This document shows positions 43,022-53,497 of a stretch of DNA of 64,000 nt, piece by piece. The stretch lies in contig OZ020613.1 of the NCBI GenBank assembly GCA_963971575.1, positions 46,184,739 to 46,248,738 of the forward strand, read 5' to 3'. The translations under genes and the position numbers were made by a program. This DNA is from Liopterus haemorrhoidalis (taxonomy: Eukaryota > Arthropoda > Insecta > Coleoptera > Dytiscidae). Positions within the stretch are counted from its first letter, which is position 1. Every line of letters starts with the position of its first letter. The notes below the pieces were generated by a model. That model was not told where the DNA came from, ran no database searches, and saw only the letters and a list, made by a program, of their open reading frames with translations.

Positions 43022-44071
43022 GGTATGTTCGATTTGCACCTTCGCGTTATACTGCTAAACGCTAGCAGTAAAACGCTGCAGTTAGCAGTTTACTACTAAA
43101 AACTGGTAACATACAGCGAGTTTAATTTTCTGTTCGATTTGTTTATACGTAAAGAATAAGAAGTACGTCTGACGTAAATGTTAAATGTCAGATAGCTTTC
43201 CAAGTTAGGAATCTTTTTACGATTTGGTTTGGAGATTATCTTGTGTGTCGAATAGGGTGACCAGACGTACTCTTTTTTTGAGTAATATTTTCTATACTCT
43301 TACTTTTTATAAAAAAAACCCTGAATATACTCTTTTTTGATGGTCACTTGTTTTTATTACTTCTAGTTTAGAAGTGAGGACCTTGTTTTATTGCTCATCA
43401 CTTCTATTTTGGGAGTGAAGACCTTTTTTTTTTTTTTTGCGTCACTAGTATTTTTGAATGAGGACCTCTGTTTTTTGCTCATTATTTGAATTTTTGGAGT
43501 GTAATCTTTTTTTTTTAGTATACTCTTTTTCTGTGAATAAAATCTGGTCAGCCTAGTGTCGAAAGGGTGAAAAATATTAGGTATATTTAATGGATCTTGA
43601 AATATTATCAAATCCAGAATCATCTGATTCAGATTTAGATTTTTCGGATGATGAAGTTATGAACTGTATTTGCGAGGTTTACAAAATGCCCCAGGATAGA
43701 AAGACTGAAAAATTTTGTAGAAACAATTGTCCCAGGATATTCAAAAAAAGAATTCAAAAAAAGACATTAGCCATCAAAGAATATAGTATAAATATCAAAA
43801 CAAATATGCTAGCCACATTCCTCTCAAAAAGTCAAAAACAAAGTACCAACCATTTATTCTTTATCTATAGTACCTACTCAAAAAGGTAAACAAATACAGC
43901 CGTAATAAATAATCCGCAAGAGAAGCAGCTGTAACTTTTTCGCAGTAGCGTCATAAACTGGCAGTAAATTACGACAAATCGAACAGATTTGCAGTTACTG
44001 CGAAACAAAACGAACAGATTTTTTTAACGCGGCAGTAAACAGTAACTGCAAATGTGCAAATCGAACACACC
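43022..44071. mobile_element. TIR element of unassigned superfamily, about 1.05 kb
   Basis: Ends GGTATGTTCGATTTGCAC and, reversed, GGTGTGTTCGATTTGCAC with TA on both sides. Repeated AGCAGT/ACTGC words (GCAGTAAAACGCTGCAGTTA-like) lie in both sub-terminal regions. A 99-codon plus frame (43590-43889) starts MDLEILSNPESSDSDLDFSD and ends basic. It may be a remnant of an element-encoded protein, but I do not recognise it. A 303-bp hAT is nested at 43253. Confidence 0.6.
43253..43555. mobile_element. 303-bp hAT MITE nested in the TIR element
   Basis: Ends TAGGGTGACCAGA and, reversed, TAGGCTGACCAGA, with perfect 8-bp duplications GTGTCGAA (43245-43252 and 43556-43563). The interior holds CTCTTTTTT and GAGTGAAGACC-like repeats. 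No coding. Confidence 0.88.
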
Positions 44072-44214
44072 TAGTATAATTGAAATTACATCAGTCATTA
44101 TTAAATAGCACATTTTATGCATATTCTACTACAGACTACATAAAAAGAAATATTAAGCACTAAAAATCTTTACACAAAAATTATTTTAGCGGCTTGGGAG
44201 AGGCAAAATTAAGA

Positions 44215-44600
44215 AAATAACTGGGGGGGGGGTATGCAAAATTTTGAAAAACCACTTCAAACAACGAGATAGGAAGGTAAAATATCAGAAAATAAACAGG
44301 AGAACGGGCAAAAATTCTAAAAATCAGCTAAACCGAGAAAAGACAAATTTAAAAAAAATACTTAAGGACGGGGAGGTAAAAATAAAAAAATAAAAAGGGA
44401 GCAGGGGGTGCGAAATTTTAACAATCATTTGAAGGGAAAACAAATTACAAAAAAAGATCACTTAAAAATGTGAAAAATAAACTGGGGGCATGGAAGGCAA
44501 TCCTTCTAAATCAAAGGGGACCAGAAATTAAAAAAATCACCTGGAGCAAAGGGTGAAAATTCAAAATATTACTTGGTGATAGGGAGGTACAGAAATTCCG
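44215..44600. repeat. Degenerate purine-rich tandem repeats
   Basis: About six imperfect units of 55-70 bp, each with a G run (GGGGGG, GGAGCAGGGGG, GGGGGCATGG), followed by AAAATTxxxAAAAATCAC-like A-rich sequence. The unit is too diverged to define exactly. Noncoding. Confidence 0.55.
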
Positions 44601-44750
44601 GAAAGATACGGCCCGCATGTCTTATGTTGTACACCACTGCAATAGAGTAATACAAATATGACAACAATTGATATGATAAATTAATACAATTATAAATTAT
44701 GTAAATGAATTTATTTACATATTTTCTATAATAATCATAAATGTGGTACG

Positions 44751-44986
44751 AAATAACTGACTGAGATTCAATTAGATCTTTTTAAAAAGTTTTTATTTTA
44801 TTTAACACACTTCAAAAACAGTTACAATTCTTATTTGAATCTAATTTAAACTAACATGTTTTAACAAAAGATAAAATTATACAAAAAGCATTTGTCTCAG
44901 TTTTCATTCACATTTATAAGGAAAAAAGATGCTGACGGGTGTTGGTCACACGTGACGTCATGGTCAGCGTTTCGTTACACATAACT
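44751..44986 (-). repeat. 3' LTR of the errantivirus (236 bp)
   Basis: Minus-strand sequence AGTTATGTGTAACG...CAGTTATTT. It contains a CRE-like palindrome TGACGTCA overlapping CACGTG, and a TATA-like TTATAAATG about 50 bp further on, probably the promoter and start region. Same as 52106-52339 apart from two extra As. Confidence 0.93.
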
Positions 44987-44995
44987 CCTCCGCCG

Positions 44996-46669
44996 TTACT
45001 TGAGAACATTGGGGCAGACAATGTTCGATGACCTCTGCATTGGAATCGGCACGGTTTCGATTTTCTTCTTACGTCTTATTTTCATCAGGTGTAGTACTAC
45101 TGATGTTGAAATGGAAATGATCAGGATGACGTAGATGAGAATGGTGTAAATGCTGATCTTCTGGTACTGGACTCTTGGATTATTGTTTTGATTGATTTCT
45201 TCCTTCTGCTGTTCTAACTTCTTTTGAATTTGATTTAATTCTTCCAAATTCAAAGTGTTTAATTTTGTAGGCTCATATTTTAGTAAGGCTTCTTTTGGAA
45301 AATCAGAATTCGTAATGTAGTCTTGATTTGGCAGGCTGATTTTCTCGAATTTTGAATTTTTATTCTTGAATGTTCTAATGATCGTTTCTTGTATTTTTAC
45401 TTCGCATTTGTCTTCTGCGTTGAATACGTAGCTGCCTTTTAATGTTATATGTTCTTGATTTTCTTCACATTTTTGAACCGCTACGGTGTCTTGTGGTGCA
45501 ATTATTAACCATTGATCTTCTTTGATTTTTTGAATTTTCGGTTCATTGATTTTTATAGATACAGCTTGGCATGATGTGTTCTTCTCATGGATTAACAGCT
45601 GGACTTCGCATGGAATGGTGCCTTGAAGTTTCGTTGTGTGGAGTCCGTGACATATATAATTTTCGTTGCTGATTTCCAGGCATTCTTCGTTCGTATAACC
45701 GTAGTACAACTCATTTATTAGGAAGTTTTTGGTACTAGGTATTATGGCTTTAAATGAATGATTGTAAGGAGTGGGTAGAGGTAACAGGCGATAGTAATCA
45801 TACTTATCTGGCTCTACAATAGGAATTTCTAATATAAAAATTATTGAATTATTTTTCATGTAACTTTTAATTTCTAATATCTTTTCAAATAAAAGAATAT
45901 TTTCTAATTCAGGTTTAAAAGGAAATTTTGAATTACTTAATTGCTTTTCTGCATTTACAATTTCAATGAGTAGATCTGATGGGTCTGTCAGTGAATTGTG
46001 AAAAGTGTTCAATTTAGAAAATGTAATGGCTACTTCAATTTTTTCTAGTGCATCGTATATAATCTGATAAGAACTAGATATCTGTGATATTACCATGTGC
46101 AACAAGAGATAGTGATCCTGTGCTACTAAATTTAATTTAGTCTTCTCAATTACACGTTCTAATTGGGTAATTCTAGCATGTAAAACCATTTGATTGTGCT
46201 CTAAGTTTTTTGCATTTTCATTAAATTTTGAAATTGATTCCTGTATCATAGAACTTTGACTTACTAGTACATTTTTAATTTTCTCTTGATTATTAGTTAA
46301 CGCTGTCACGATAGTATCATATTTTTCGGCATCAGCTTGATCTAAGTTTCCAGTGATCGTTTTTATTAATGATCCTAAACCATTTATAAGTGCTCTTTTT
46401 GATCTTTTACTAAAATTTGGAATTAATTGATATATTTGATTTTGAATTTTCTTTTCAAAAACTTCTACAATTTTATATGAATTTCTAAATTCTTTTTCAT
46501 AACTGTTTTCTCTTAGGATAGCGCGTTTAATTCGTCCAAAGGATTTTTGTAAGGTGGTATATTCGGTGATAAGGTTTGTCAAGTCATAATTCAGTATAAA
46601 AGTCCATTGGTCGATTTTGTTCTGTGTCTTTCCTAATTTTATAGGTAATAGTCCTGGATTGTCATTCAT
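44996..46669 (-). CDS. env: Errantivirus envelope protein (F-like)
   Basis: 557 codons from the first ATG. The frame is open about 70 nt farther upstream into the end of pol, and a CAG acceptor lies there (near 46724), fitting the spliced env message of errantiviruses that supplies the start and signal peptide. A furin-type site RSKR at residues 89-92 is followed by a glycine-containing hydrophobic segment (ALINGLGSLIKTITGNLD) of the conserved baculovirus F/errantivirus fusion-peptide type, then coiled-coil regions. A transmembrane helix at about 505-529 and a basic cytoplasmic tail follow. No stop or frame break is seen. By family it is a membrane fusion protein; infectivity of this copy is not known. 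Confidence 0.88.
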   Translation of the reverse strand: MNDNPGLLPIKLGKTQNKIDQWTFILNYDLTNLITEYTTLQKSFGRIKRAILRENSYEKEFRNSYKIVEVFEKKIQNQIYQLIPNFSKRSKRALINGLGSLIKTITGNLDQADAEKYDTIVTALTNNQEKIKNVLVSQSSMIQESISKFNENAKNLEHNQMVLHARITQLERVIEKTKLNLVAQDHYLLLHMVISQISSSYQIIYDALEKIEVAITFSKLNTFHNSLTDPSDLLIEIVNAEKQLSNSKFPFKPELENILLFEKILEIKSYMKNNSIIFILEIPIVEPDKYDYYRLLPLPTPYNHSFKAIIPSTKNFLINELYYGYTNEECLEISNENYICHGLHTTKLQGTIPCEVQLLIHEKNTSCQAVSIKINEPKIQKIKEDQWLIIAPQDTVAVQKCEENQEHITLKGSYVFNAEDKCEVKIQETIIRTFKNKNSKFEKISLPNQDYITNSDFPKEALLKYEPTKLNTLNLEELNQIQKKLEQQKEEINQNNNPRVQYQKISIYTILIYVILIISISTSVVLHLMKIRRKKKIETVPIPMQRSSNIVCPNVLK

Positions 46670-46713
46670 GTCATAGAATTTAGTGTGTCCATCATGGAAG
46701 ATGATTGGTAAAA

Positions 46714-47814
46714 TTAATCTGGAACAGCAGGGGGTTTTTTAATTTCTTTTATGTGAACAGTTTCTGTCTTATCGGGATTCTTATCGTTCGCGATTTCAAG
46801 TCTGTTCCTGTCTAATAACTTAACGATTTTATATGGTCCAAGAAATCTCTTTGAATTCTTGTTTCTAGCTTGGGAATTGACTTTATACACGATTTGTCCA
46901 ATTTTAAATTCATTATTACTGTCTCCTTTCGTGTTAGTTTTAGCTACGATTTTAATTTTCTTTTCTTTTAGTTTTTCGCTAATTTCATTATAGACATGTT
47001 TTAATTTTTCTTTGTGGTTATCTGCGTATTCCGAAAAGAATGAGTTAGGGGTAAAAATCTCAATAGGGTTTCGTAAATCTGTGTGTCCAAATGTTAATTC
47101 TAAAGGTGTAAAATTCGTGGAACTATGTATAGAATTATTATAAGCTATAATTGCATAGTCCATCAGGTTTTCGTCAGTTTGGGGGTAAATTTCTTTCAAT
47201 ATTCTTAAATGTTCGATTAAGGTAGAATGAAATCTCTCTACTATCGAGTTCGATTCATGGTGTCCGCTAGTAGTGAAATGGGTATTAATATTGTGGGTCT
47301 TTAACAATTCTTTAACTGTTACATTGTCAAATTCTTTGCCTTTATCTACTATAAAATTTTGGGGTATGCCAAATGAGGTAAAATATTTTATTAATGCGTT
47401 CGAGATATGTATGGCGGTTTTTCCAGAAATTTGATAAGCTTGTGCAAACTTGCTGAAAGCGTCTACAACTGTTAAATAATTTTTTGCGTCAAACGTGAAA
47501 ACGTCTATGTGAACTACTTGAAAAGGTTTACTTGGCGTTTCCGTGACCATTGATGGTACATATGGCTTTTTCCTAGCATATTTCGATCTTTGGCATATTT
47601 CACAGGAATTTATAAAATTTGAAATCGAATTTTTCATATTTTTCCAGTAATAGTTTTTTCTTAAATGTTCAAGGGTTTCAACTATTCCTCTGTGGTTCGT
47701 TTTTCCTTCGTGGTGATGTTTCATAAGAAGAATTTGTTCTTCAGGGTCTGACACGGTATTAACTTGCTTTAAACAGCGAATTAATTTAGTTCCTTTTTCC
47801 GAAAAGTTTTGCAA
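46714..47814 (-). CDS. pol: Errantivirus Pol, part 2: integrase
   Basis: 366 codons in the frame next to part 1, overlapping it by about 30 nt. It carries the HHCC zinc motif ([12 protein letters not shown] and CEICQRSKY), the catalytic D,D,E residues ([36 protein letters not shown]) and a C-terminal GPYKIVKLL module (GPY/F domain) typical of gypsy-class integrases. It joins the DNA copy to the chromosome. Errantivirus Pol is normally one ORF, so the frame offset here is either a mutation in this copy, a sequencing error in a homopolymer, or an unusual second frameshift. There is no ATG near the start of the open frame. Confidence 0.88.
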   Translation of the reverse strand: MQNFSEKGTKLIRCLKQVNTVSDPEEQILLMKHHHEGKTNHRGIVETLEHLRKNYYWKNMKNSISNFINSCEICQRSKYARKKPYVPSMVTETPSKPFQVVHIDVFTFDAKNYLTVVDAFSKFAQAYQISGKTAIHISNALIKYFTSFGIPQNFIVDKGKEFDNVTVKELLKTHNINTHFTTSGHHESNSIVERFHSTLIEHLRILKEIYPQTDENLMDYAIIAYNNSIHSSTNFTPLELTFGHTDLRNPIEIFTPNSFFSEYADNHKEKLKHVYNEISEKLKEKKIKIVAKTNTKGDSNNEFKIGQIVYKVNSQARNKNSKRFLGPYKIVKLLDRNRLEIANDKNPDKTETVHIKEIKKPPAVPD

Positions 47815-50612
47815 ATAAACTCTACAAAAATTTTGATATAACTTGTCCGTTTGAAAGTAAATGTAATAGGTATTTTGGGATCTGTATAATTCTTTATGAA
47901 TTCTACGATTAATTTATCGTTGTTGGTTTCAGGAATTTTTACAGAAATTATTTTACAATTTTCGTACTTATCATTTGTAACTTGTAATTTAGGATAAGGA
48001 CTCGTAAAAACTAGAATTTGGTGGATTTTATTATTTATAATTTCATCTAAAATCGGGATACCGTCATTCGTTGTTTCATTGTAAGTCGAATGTTGGGTAG
48101 ATGCGGTTAATGTTTGTTCTTGTTCAGACGCGGTGTCAGTTTCACTTGTCTGAGTAATGTCTATGAACTCATCAGCTGTGTCCGTATCTTCGTCGTTAAC
48201 AATGTCACGATTCGCGATAAGTTTATGCGTGGGTGGATCAGCTGGACGTATTAATCTATTTTCTAAAATTTTAAATTTGGGATTCTTATTTCCAGTAGAA
48301 GTGGAAGGTTCTGGATTTTCATAGATTGAAGGTGGTGGAATATTTTCCGCTAGATTTCTAAGATAGTCTAAAACGTTTTGATTTACGTCTCCGGGGTTAT
48401 TAATAACCGATTCATCTTCAAGAGCATTAATTTGAATACGTGAAAGAGAATCTGCTACTAAGTTATGCTTTCCTTTTTTGTATAGGATAGTATAGTCAAA
48501 TTCTTCTAAACGAAGTCTCCAACGTACTAATTTAGAATTTGGTTCTTTGAGACTAAATAACCATGTGAGGGGTCGGTGATCTGTGTAGATCGTAAATTTG
48601 CGTCCATAGAGATATGGGCGGAAGTGTTTGCAGGCCCAAACTATGGCTAATAGTTCTTTTTCTATAGTTGAATATCGGGTTTCTGAATCGTTTAGGGTTC
48701 TAGATGCGTATGCTATAGGTTTATCATTGGGTACGTTACCTTGGGATAGAACAGAACCAATTGCATAATTACTGGCATCTGTAGTCAATATAAATGGTTT
48801 TTCAAAATCCGGGTATTGAAGAATGGGTTCATTTATAAGTACGTCTTTACAAATTTTGAAACAATTAACAAATTCGTTATCATGTAAAACTTTAGCGTTC
48901 TTTTTCAAACATTTTGTCATAGGTCTGGTAATTTTTGCAAAATTAGGGATGAAACGTCGGTAATAACCTAATAATCCTAAAAATGATTTAATTTCTTTTT
49001 GTGTCGTTGGTATCGGAAAGTTTTTTATAGAATGAATTTTGTCAGGGTTCGGTTTAATTCCGTCAGGTGTAATTATATGTCCTAAGTACTGTACTGTCTT
49101 TTGTAAAAATTCAGTCTTGTCTAGTTGTACTTTAAAATTTCCAGATTTTAATCTTTCAAAAATCGATCGCATAGTTGCAAGATGTTCCTGCAGGGAGGTA
49201 CTAAAAATTATTACGTCGTCTAAATATACGAGGCACGAATTTACTCCTCTTAGAACGTTGTTCATTACGCGCTGGAAGGTGGAAGGGGCGTTTTTTAATC
49301 CAAAGGGCATCCGGGTGAATTCGTAATGACCTTCGTTAGTGGAAAATGCCGTTTTCTGAATATCATCGGGATCGACTTCGATCTGATGAAATCCGCTCGC
49401 TAGATCGATAGTTGTGAAATAGTTAGCCTTTCCTAATTTGTCCAAAATATCTGTTATATTAGGTAAGGGATACTTGTCGTCGATCGTTTTCTCGTTCAAC
49501 TTGCGATAATCGATCACAAGTCGCCATTTCCGCTTACCGGAAGCATCGAATTTCTTCGGTACTATCCAGATTGGGCTAGACCAGGGGGATACACTTTCTT
49601 GAATGATACCTTGCTCTAATAATTTTGACATTTGGGATTTCACCTCTTGTTTATGGACTTCGGGGAACCGATACGATTTTGTGAAAATCGGGGTATCGTC
49701 CTTTAATTTAATTTTATGTCTGATTTGGTTTGAGAAGGTCAGGGGTATGCCTTCGCAATAAACGATATCTCTGTACTCGAAACAGAGTTTCCTGATCGCT
49801 TCTTTCTCTTCGCGATTGCAATGGTCAAGTCTTAAATTTTTTAAATTTTGTTTTAATTTATCGTCATGATCTTTCGTTAGAATATCCTCTGTCTCCATTT
49901 TTTCGACAAAGTTAATATCTATGGAATTTAGATTTTCAGTTTCAAAGGGTTCTAACAGATCTAACTCTACAGGGTTTTCATTAACGTTAGTAACCGTGGT
50001 TATTGCATAGTGATTTGAAATATTAACAAGGGCTTTTGGTGTTTCTAAGCCGTTTCCAAAATTTTGATAATTTATAATTCCTAAACCGTTAGCTTGAATT
50101 ACTGGTACTTTTATTACTTTAACAGATCGAGGCGGTATAGTAGTATTAAAAATTTTGAAATTATTTTCTATGTTTGCGGAATTTTCCAATCCAAAAATTA
50201 TCGGAATTTTCGCGTAAGGGGTTTTCAATAATTTGCAATTTACGTTTACGGTTGCATTTAGTTGTTTTAACAAATCTACACCTATTAAACCGTCGAATTT
50301 ATTGCTAAAATCGAAAAGGTAAAATTTGTGTTTTTGTCTTACTTTAAAGACTTTAAAAAGCGGTATCTCTCCAACTTCGTTATGAGAAGATATATCGTGT
50401 GCAGATTGTATAGTGAAATTTTCGTTATATATAAAATTTGGGTAAAATTCGTATGCTAGTTCGGGTCGCATTAAACTTTTACTACTGCCGGTGTCAATTA
50501 GAAATTTTGCATTTAGTTCCGGGATGAAGATGTAAGGTAAATTTGAATTTAGTGCGTGCAGATGTATTAAGTTACTGTGCTCGAACTCGAGACCTGTTGA
50601 AAATTTTGATTT
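47781..50612 (-). CDS. pol: Errantivirus Pol, part 1: protease, reverse transcriptase, RNase H
   Basis: Open from about 50612; the first ATG is at 50471 but the protease active site FLIDTGSS lies upstream of it (50484-50507), so Pol must be made by frameshift from Gag. Domains in order: aspartic protease (DTG; later GLIGVDLL flap/core region), RT from about residue 255 of the 50471 start ([56 protein letters not shown] with the catalytic Asp pair, [12 protein letters not shown]), and RNase H ([41 protein letters not shown]). After LVADSLSRI comes an acidic, Ser/Thr-rich linker of about 200 residues. The ORF ends at 47781 before the integrase, which is in the neighbouring frame. This half copies the RNA into DNA. 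Confidence 0.9.
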   Translation of the reverse strand, partial: KSKFSTGLEFEHSNLIHLHALNSNLPYIFIPELNAKFLIDTGSSKSLMRPELAYEFYPNFIYNENFTIQSAHDISSHNEVGEIPLFKVFKVRQKHKFYLFDFSNKFDGLIGVDLLKQLNATVNVNCKLLKTPYAKIPIIFGLENSANIENNFKIFNTTIPPRSVKVIKVPVIQANGLGIINYQNFGNGLETPKALVNISNHYAITTVTNVNENPVELDLLEPFETENLNSIDINFVEKMETEDILTKDHDDKLKQNLKNLRLDHCNREEKEAIRKLCFEYRDIVYCEGIPLTFSNQIRHKIKLKDDTPIFTKSYRFPEVHKQEVKSQMSKLLEQGIIQESVSPWSSPIWIVPKKFDASGKRKWRLVIDYRKLNEKTIDDKYPLPNITDILDKLGKANYFTTIDLASGFHQIEVDPDDIQKTAFSTNEGHYEFTRMPFGLKNAPSTFQRVMNNVLRGVNSCLVYLDDVIIFSTSLQEHLATMRSIFERLKSGNFKVQLDKTEFLQKTVQYLGHIITPDGIKPNPDKIHSIKNFPIPTTQKEIKSFLGLLGYYRRFIPNFAKITRPMTKCLKKNAKVLHDNEFVNCFKICKDVLINEPILQYPDFEKPFILTTDASNYAIGSVLSQGNVPNDKPIAYASRTLNDSETRYSTIEKELLAIVWACKHFRPYLYGRKFTIYTDHRPLTWLFSLKEPNSKLVRWRLRLEEFDYTILYKKGKHNLVADSLSRIQINALEDESVINNPGDVNQNVLDYLRNLAENIPPPSIYENPEPSTSTGNKNPKFKILENRLIRPADPPTHKLIANRDIVNDEDTDTADEFIDITQTSETDTASEQEQTLTASTQHSTYNETTNDGIPILDEIINNKIHQILVFTSPYPKLQVTNDKYENCKIISVKIPETNNDKLIVEFIKNYTDPKIPITFTFKRTSYIKIFVEFICKTFRKKELN

Positions 50613-50767
50613 TCAATCTCAGAAACATATGGTAACTGTTGTTGGTCAAAATCGGGTTGATATTGATCTGCGGGTAGATCATCGTAATTTATTCCGTTCG
50701 AATAATTTTGAGAGTACGAGCTATCGTACTGTTCGTAAAAATTTTGATCGTCAAATGAATTTAAATA
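50567..50767 (-). other. Open stretch between gag and pol in a third frame
   Basis: 66 codons free of stops, rich in Asn, Asp, Gln, Tyr and Ser, overlapping the last codons of gag and the first codons of the pol frame. Its frame is offset by one from both neighbours. It could be the C-terminus of Gag with an indel upstream, or a frameshift cassette. No domain is recognised. Confidence 0.5.
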
Positions 50768-51705
50768 TTACTAGTGTTCAAAAACGGATTTTGTCTTGGT
50801 GTTGCGTTCGCGTTAGGGGTTGCGTTTGAGAACGGTGTTCTCTGAAAATTATTATGGGGTCTCAGTTGAGAAAAATTTACTGGTGGCTGTAAGGATGGTC
50901 TTTGCGGCGTAAAATTATTAGTTGCGTTACGTGGGAAATTGTCATTTTGTCTCGCAGGTGTCATTTTTGTCATGGGTCGATAGTTAGTTTGTAGGTTGTT
51001 GTAAGTAGGGGTCTTTTGGGTGTAATATAAGAAATTTTCTTCTTCTATTACTAGACTCATGGCTGTTTCTAGACATGTTGGGTTGCGTAACCTAACATTA
51101 GTCTGTATAGGGTTTTGTAGACCTCGTATGAATGTTTTAAGGGCTAAGTCGTTGTAATTTTGAATGTAAATTCTCTTTTCTTCAACGCCAATTGTGGGGA
51201 GTGAGTTTAATTTTGCTACTACTAAACTACGCGCGTCTTGGCATCGCATGCCAAAGTTGTACGGCGATTCATTTTTATGCGGTCTGATGCTAATAAGATC
51301 TTGTACAAGACAGTCAACGTTACGTTGGTCTCCAAAGCTTAATGATAGCGCGGATTTTATCTCTATCCAGCTGCGTAACTCTAATCGGGAACCAATTAGC
51401 ATTAAGGCTCTACCTGTGAGCTTTCCTAAAATTGCTCTTACTAAAAATCCATTCAATGTTATGTCAGTGTCACTATTAAAAGTTCTCAATAGGTGTTCAC
51501 AGTTATCTAGAAATACTCCTAGCGTATGGGGATTACCATCATAATGTGGAATAGAATCTAGATATAATTTTAGCATTTGATAGTTAACTGGGTGTGAACC
51601 AGAAACGTGGTTTTGAGGGTGGCTCATCTCTGGATTTTCAATTCTCACTGTGCTAAATAAATTAGTTAAATTGTCCAGAGCTCCCTCGCTTAGTTCTAAG
51701 GACAT
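50761..51705 (-). CDS. gag: Errantivirus Gag
   Basis: 314 codons starting MSLELSEGALDNLTNLF. The middle (LYLDSIPHYDGNPHTLGVFL, LVRAILGKLTGRALMLIG, SALSLSFGDQRN, CLVQDLISIRPHKNESPYNF, LKTFIRGLQNP) is the capsid pattern of errantivirus Gag. The C-terminus is Asn/Pro/Arg-rich instead of a CCHC knuckle, as usual in this group. It would form the particle in the cytoplasm. An Asn/Asp/Gln-rich open stretch of 66 codons in another frame (50567-50767) overlaps its end and may be the natural Gag tail, which would mean one frame change in or near the end of gag. The 400 bp between LTR and start codon form the leader. Confidence 0.85.
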   Translation of the reverse strand: MSLELSEGALDNLTNLFSTVRIENPEMSHPQNHVSGSHPVNYQMLKLYLDSIPHYDGNPHTLGVFLDNCEHLLRTFNSDTDITLNGFLVRAILGKLTGRALMLIGSRLELRSWIEIKSALSLSFGDQRNVDCLVQDLISIRPHKNESPYNFGMRCQDARSLVVAKLNSLPTIGVEEKRIYIQNYNDLALKTFIRGLQNPIQTNVRLRNPTCLETAMSLVIEEENFLYYTQKTPTYNNLQTNYRPMTKMTPARQNDNFPRNATNNFTPQRPSLQPPVNFSQLRPHNNFQRTPFSNATPNANATPRQNPFLNTSNI

Positions 51706-52089
51706 TAGTTTTTAAAAGTTACTTGTTTAAAACTACACTTTTTAATTTCTAATTTTTTCTTTCTTTAATAAGTACGATTACTCACTGGCTTTTTGGGAAT
51801 GAGTAAAGGAAAAATGAGTGTACTTACAGTATTGTTGTCGTAATTTTCATTTCTTGCCTATAGGTTACGATTTTGGTTTTCCCAGGCTCTGCCGAAGATG
51901 TGTCCGTGGGGTGAAGTAGGCGTTGAGGCGATACTGGTCCTCACTCGGTACGGAAGTAGATTTTGTACTCGCGCACGGAGCTGTCTATTCACTCTCGCAC
52001 TCTCGATCTAAGTTCTCGTCAAAAATGTGAATCAGTGATTAATCGTTAATACGAAAAATCAATTCTTCGATAGATTGATTTCACTGATC

Positions 52090-52106
52090 CTACCGACTGC
52101 GCCAAA
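52090..52106 (-). other. Primer-binding site, tRNA-Ser type
   Basis: TGGCGCAGTCGGTAGGA on the minus strand begins with the complement of the CCA tail and matches a serine tRNA acceptor stem. This primer is known for one branch of errantiviruses. Confidence 0.75.
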
Positions 52107-52339
52107 TAACTGACTGAGATTCAATTAGATCTTTTTAAAAAGTTTTTATTTTATTTAACACACTTCAAAAACAGTTACAATTCTTATTTGAATCTAATTT
52201 AAACTAACATGTTTTAACAAAAGATAAAATTATACAAAAAGCATTTGTCTCAGTTTTCATTCACATTTATAAGGAAAAAAGATGCTGACGGGTGTTGGTC
52301 ACACGTGACGTCATGGTCAGCGTTTCGTTACACATAACT
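52106..52339 (-). repeat. 5' LTR of the errantivirus (234 bp)
   Basis: Copy of the 3' LTR. Followed directly (minus strand) by the primer-binding site GGCGCAGTCGGTAGGA, complementary to the 3' end of an insect tRNA-Ser. The PBS abuts the LTR end. Confidence 0.93.
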
Positions 52340-52364
52340 TACGGAATAACCGGATTGTAAATAA

Positions 52365-53443
52365 TAATAACAATAAAAATAAAAATATTTTATTTCATTA
52401 TTAAGTATAAATACATATTTACATATAGTTTGTACACTAGTTACTTAACACTAAAATAAAGTTAAACACCACAATAGACTGCTACCAGTTTGTGCGTGGT
52501 TATTCAATGATGTACATTGTTGAAGTAAGATTGAAAATCAATACAAAACTATACATAAGTGCACCTACACAAATTCAAATTCCTAATGCTATATTGCATA
52601 TAAATACAAATAAACACATAAATACATTCAACGCAAGAAACTTTCAGACTCTGTATTACTCAAATTAATACAATCTTTTGCATATTTACAATAATTTCTT
52701 TGATGCAAATTGATATGGTTTATATTTATATGATTGTAATTATTATATACTTTTGGCACGAAATATATGAAGCAGCGTTGACCAAAAGTTTTACAAGTTT
52801 TATGATTTGGTGCTAAGTTTTTAAACCTTGTATTGTAAGAATGGTTCAATTTATTAACAATGGGCGGGCTTTTATTTATAAATTTTAATATTGAATAAAT
52901 ATATAATTTAGGAATGTCTAAGATTTTACTATCTAGAAATAATTGTTTAGATGAATATTGTTTACATTTTTGTGCATAATTTTTAATATTATTTTTTGCG
53001 TTGTTTTTATTTTATTTATATAACACTCCGACGCACCACCCCAAGCTATCAGACCATATGATAATAAAAATTCTACCAATGCATAATAGAATGTATACAA
53101 AACGTTCAGTGGTTTATCTATGTGTGGTTGCCAGCGTAAATGTGTATCTGTAATGACGCCTAAGTATTTTGTAGTAGTTTGTTTTTTATTTTATTACAAA
53201 CACAATCAAAATTCTGACAAGTATTTTCATGAAGTACTATATAATCATATGATGGTTGTGTGTTCTTATAGACTGAAAATGGCATAAACTGTGCTTTTTC
53301 TACATTCAGAGATAAAATGTTGTCATCTAACCAGGATTTAATAATCCGCAAGTCATGCTCCGCCATTTCTCGATTTTCAGTCCACGATGATGACTCCGTA
53401 ATAAGAACAGTGTCGTCCGCATATGAGATTAATTTACCTTTTA

Positions 53444-53445
<2 letters not shown>
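52365..53445 (-). pseudogene. LINE fragment (3' part, minus strand)
   Basis: Shows the RT motif YADDT with LITESSWT just after it (near 53400-53430), then EHDLRIIKSWLDDNILSLNV EKAQFMPF in the thumb. The C-terminal YNTRFKNLAPNH...GQRCFIYFVPKVYN (52628-52849) is characteristic of LINE C-termini (YxTR, P..N). The 3' end is TTATTATTATTTACAATCC near 52365. Several stops. It continues at 54255-55220 beyond an inserted foldback. Confidence 0.75.

Positions 53446-53449
<4 letters not shown>

Positions 53450-53497
<48 letters not shown>

Larger units (their letters stand above)
44751..52339 (-). mobile_element. Full-length gypsy-type errantivirus (endogenous insect retrovirus)
   Basis: 7.6 kb on the minus strand: 5' LTR (52106-52339), tRNA-Ser-type primer site, gag, pol, env, a short GC-rich purine tract (GGCGGAGG) and 3' LTR (44751-44986). 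The flanking 4-mers TACG (44747-44750, 52340-52343) are the target duplication. The LTRs differ only by 2 nt in an A run by eye, which points to a very recent insertion. Reading-frame offsets exist between gag and pol and inside pol, and are described at those entries. The presence of an env with a furin site and transmembrane anchor places it with the errantiviruses. Confidence 0.93.
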
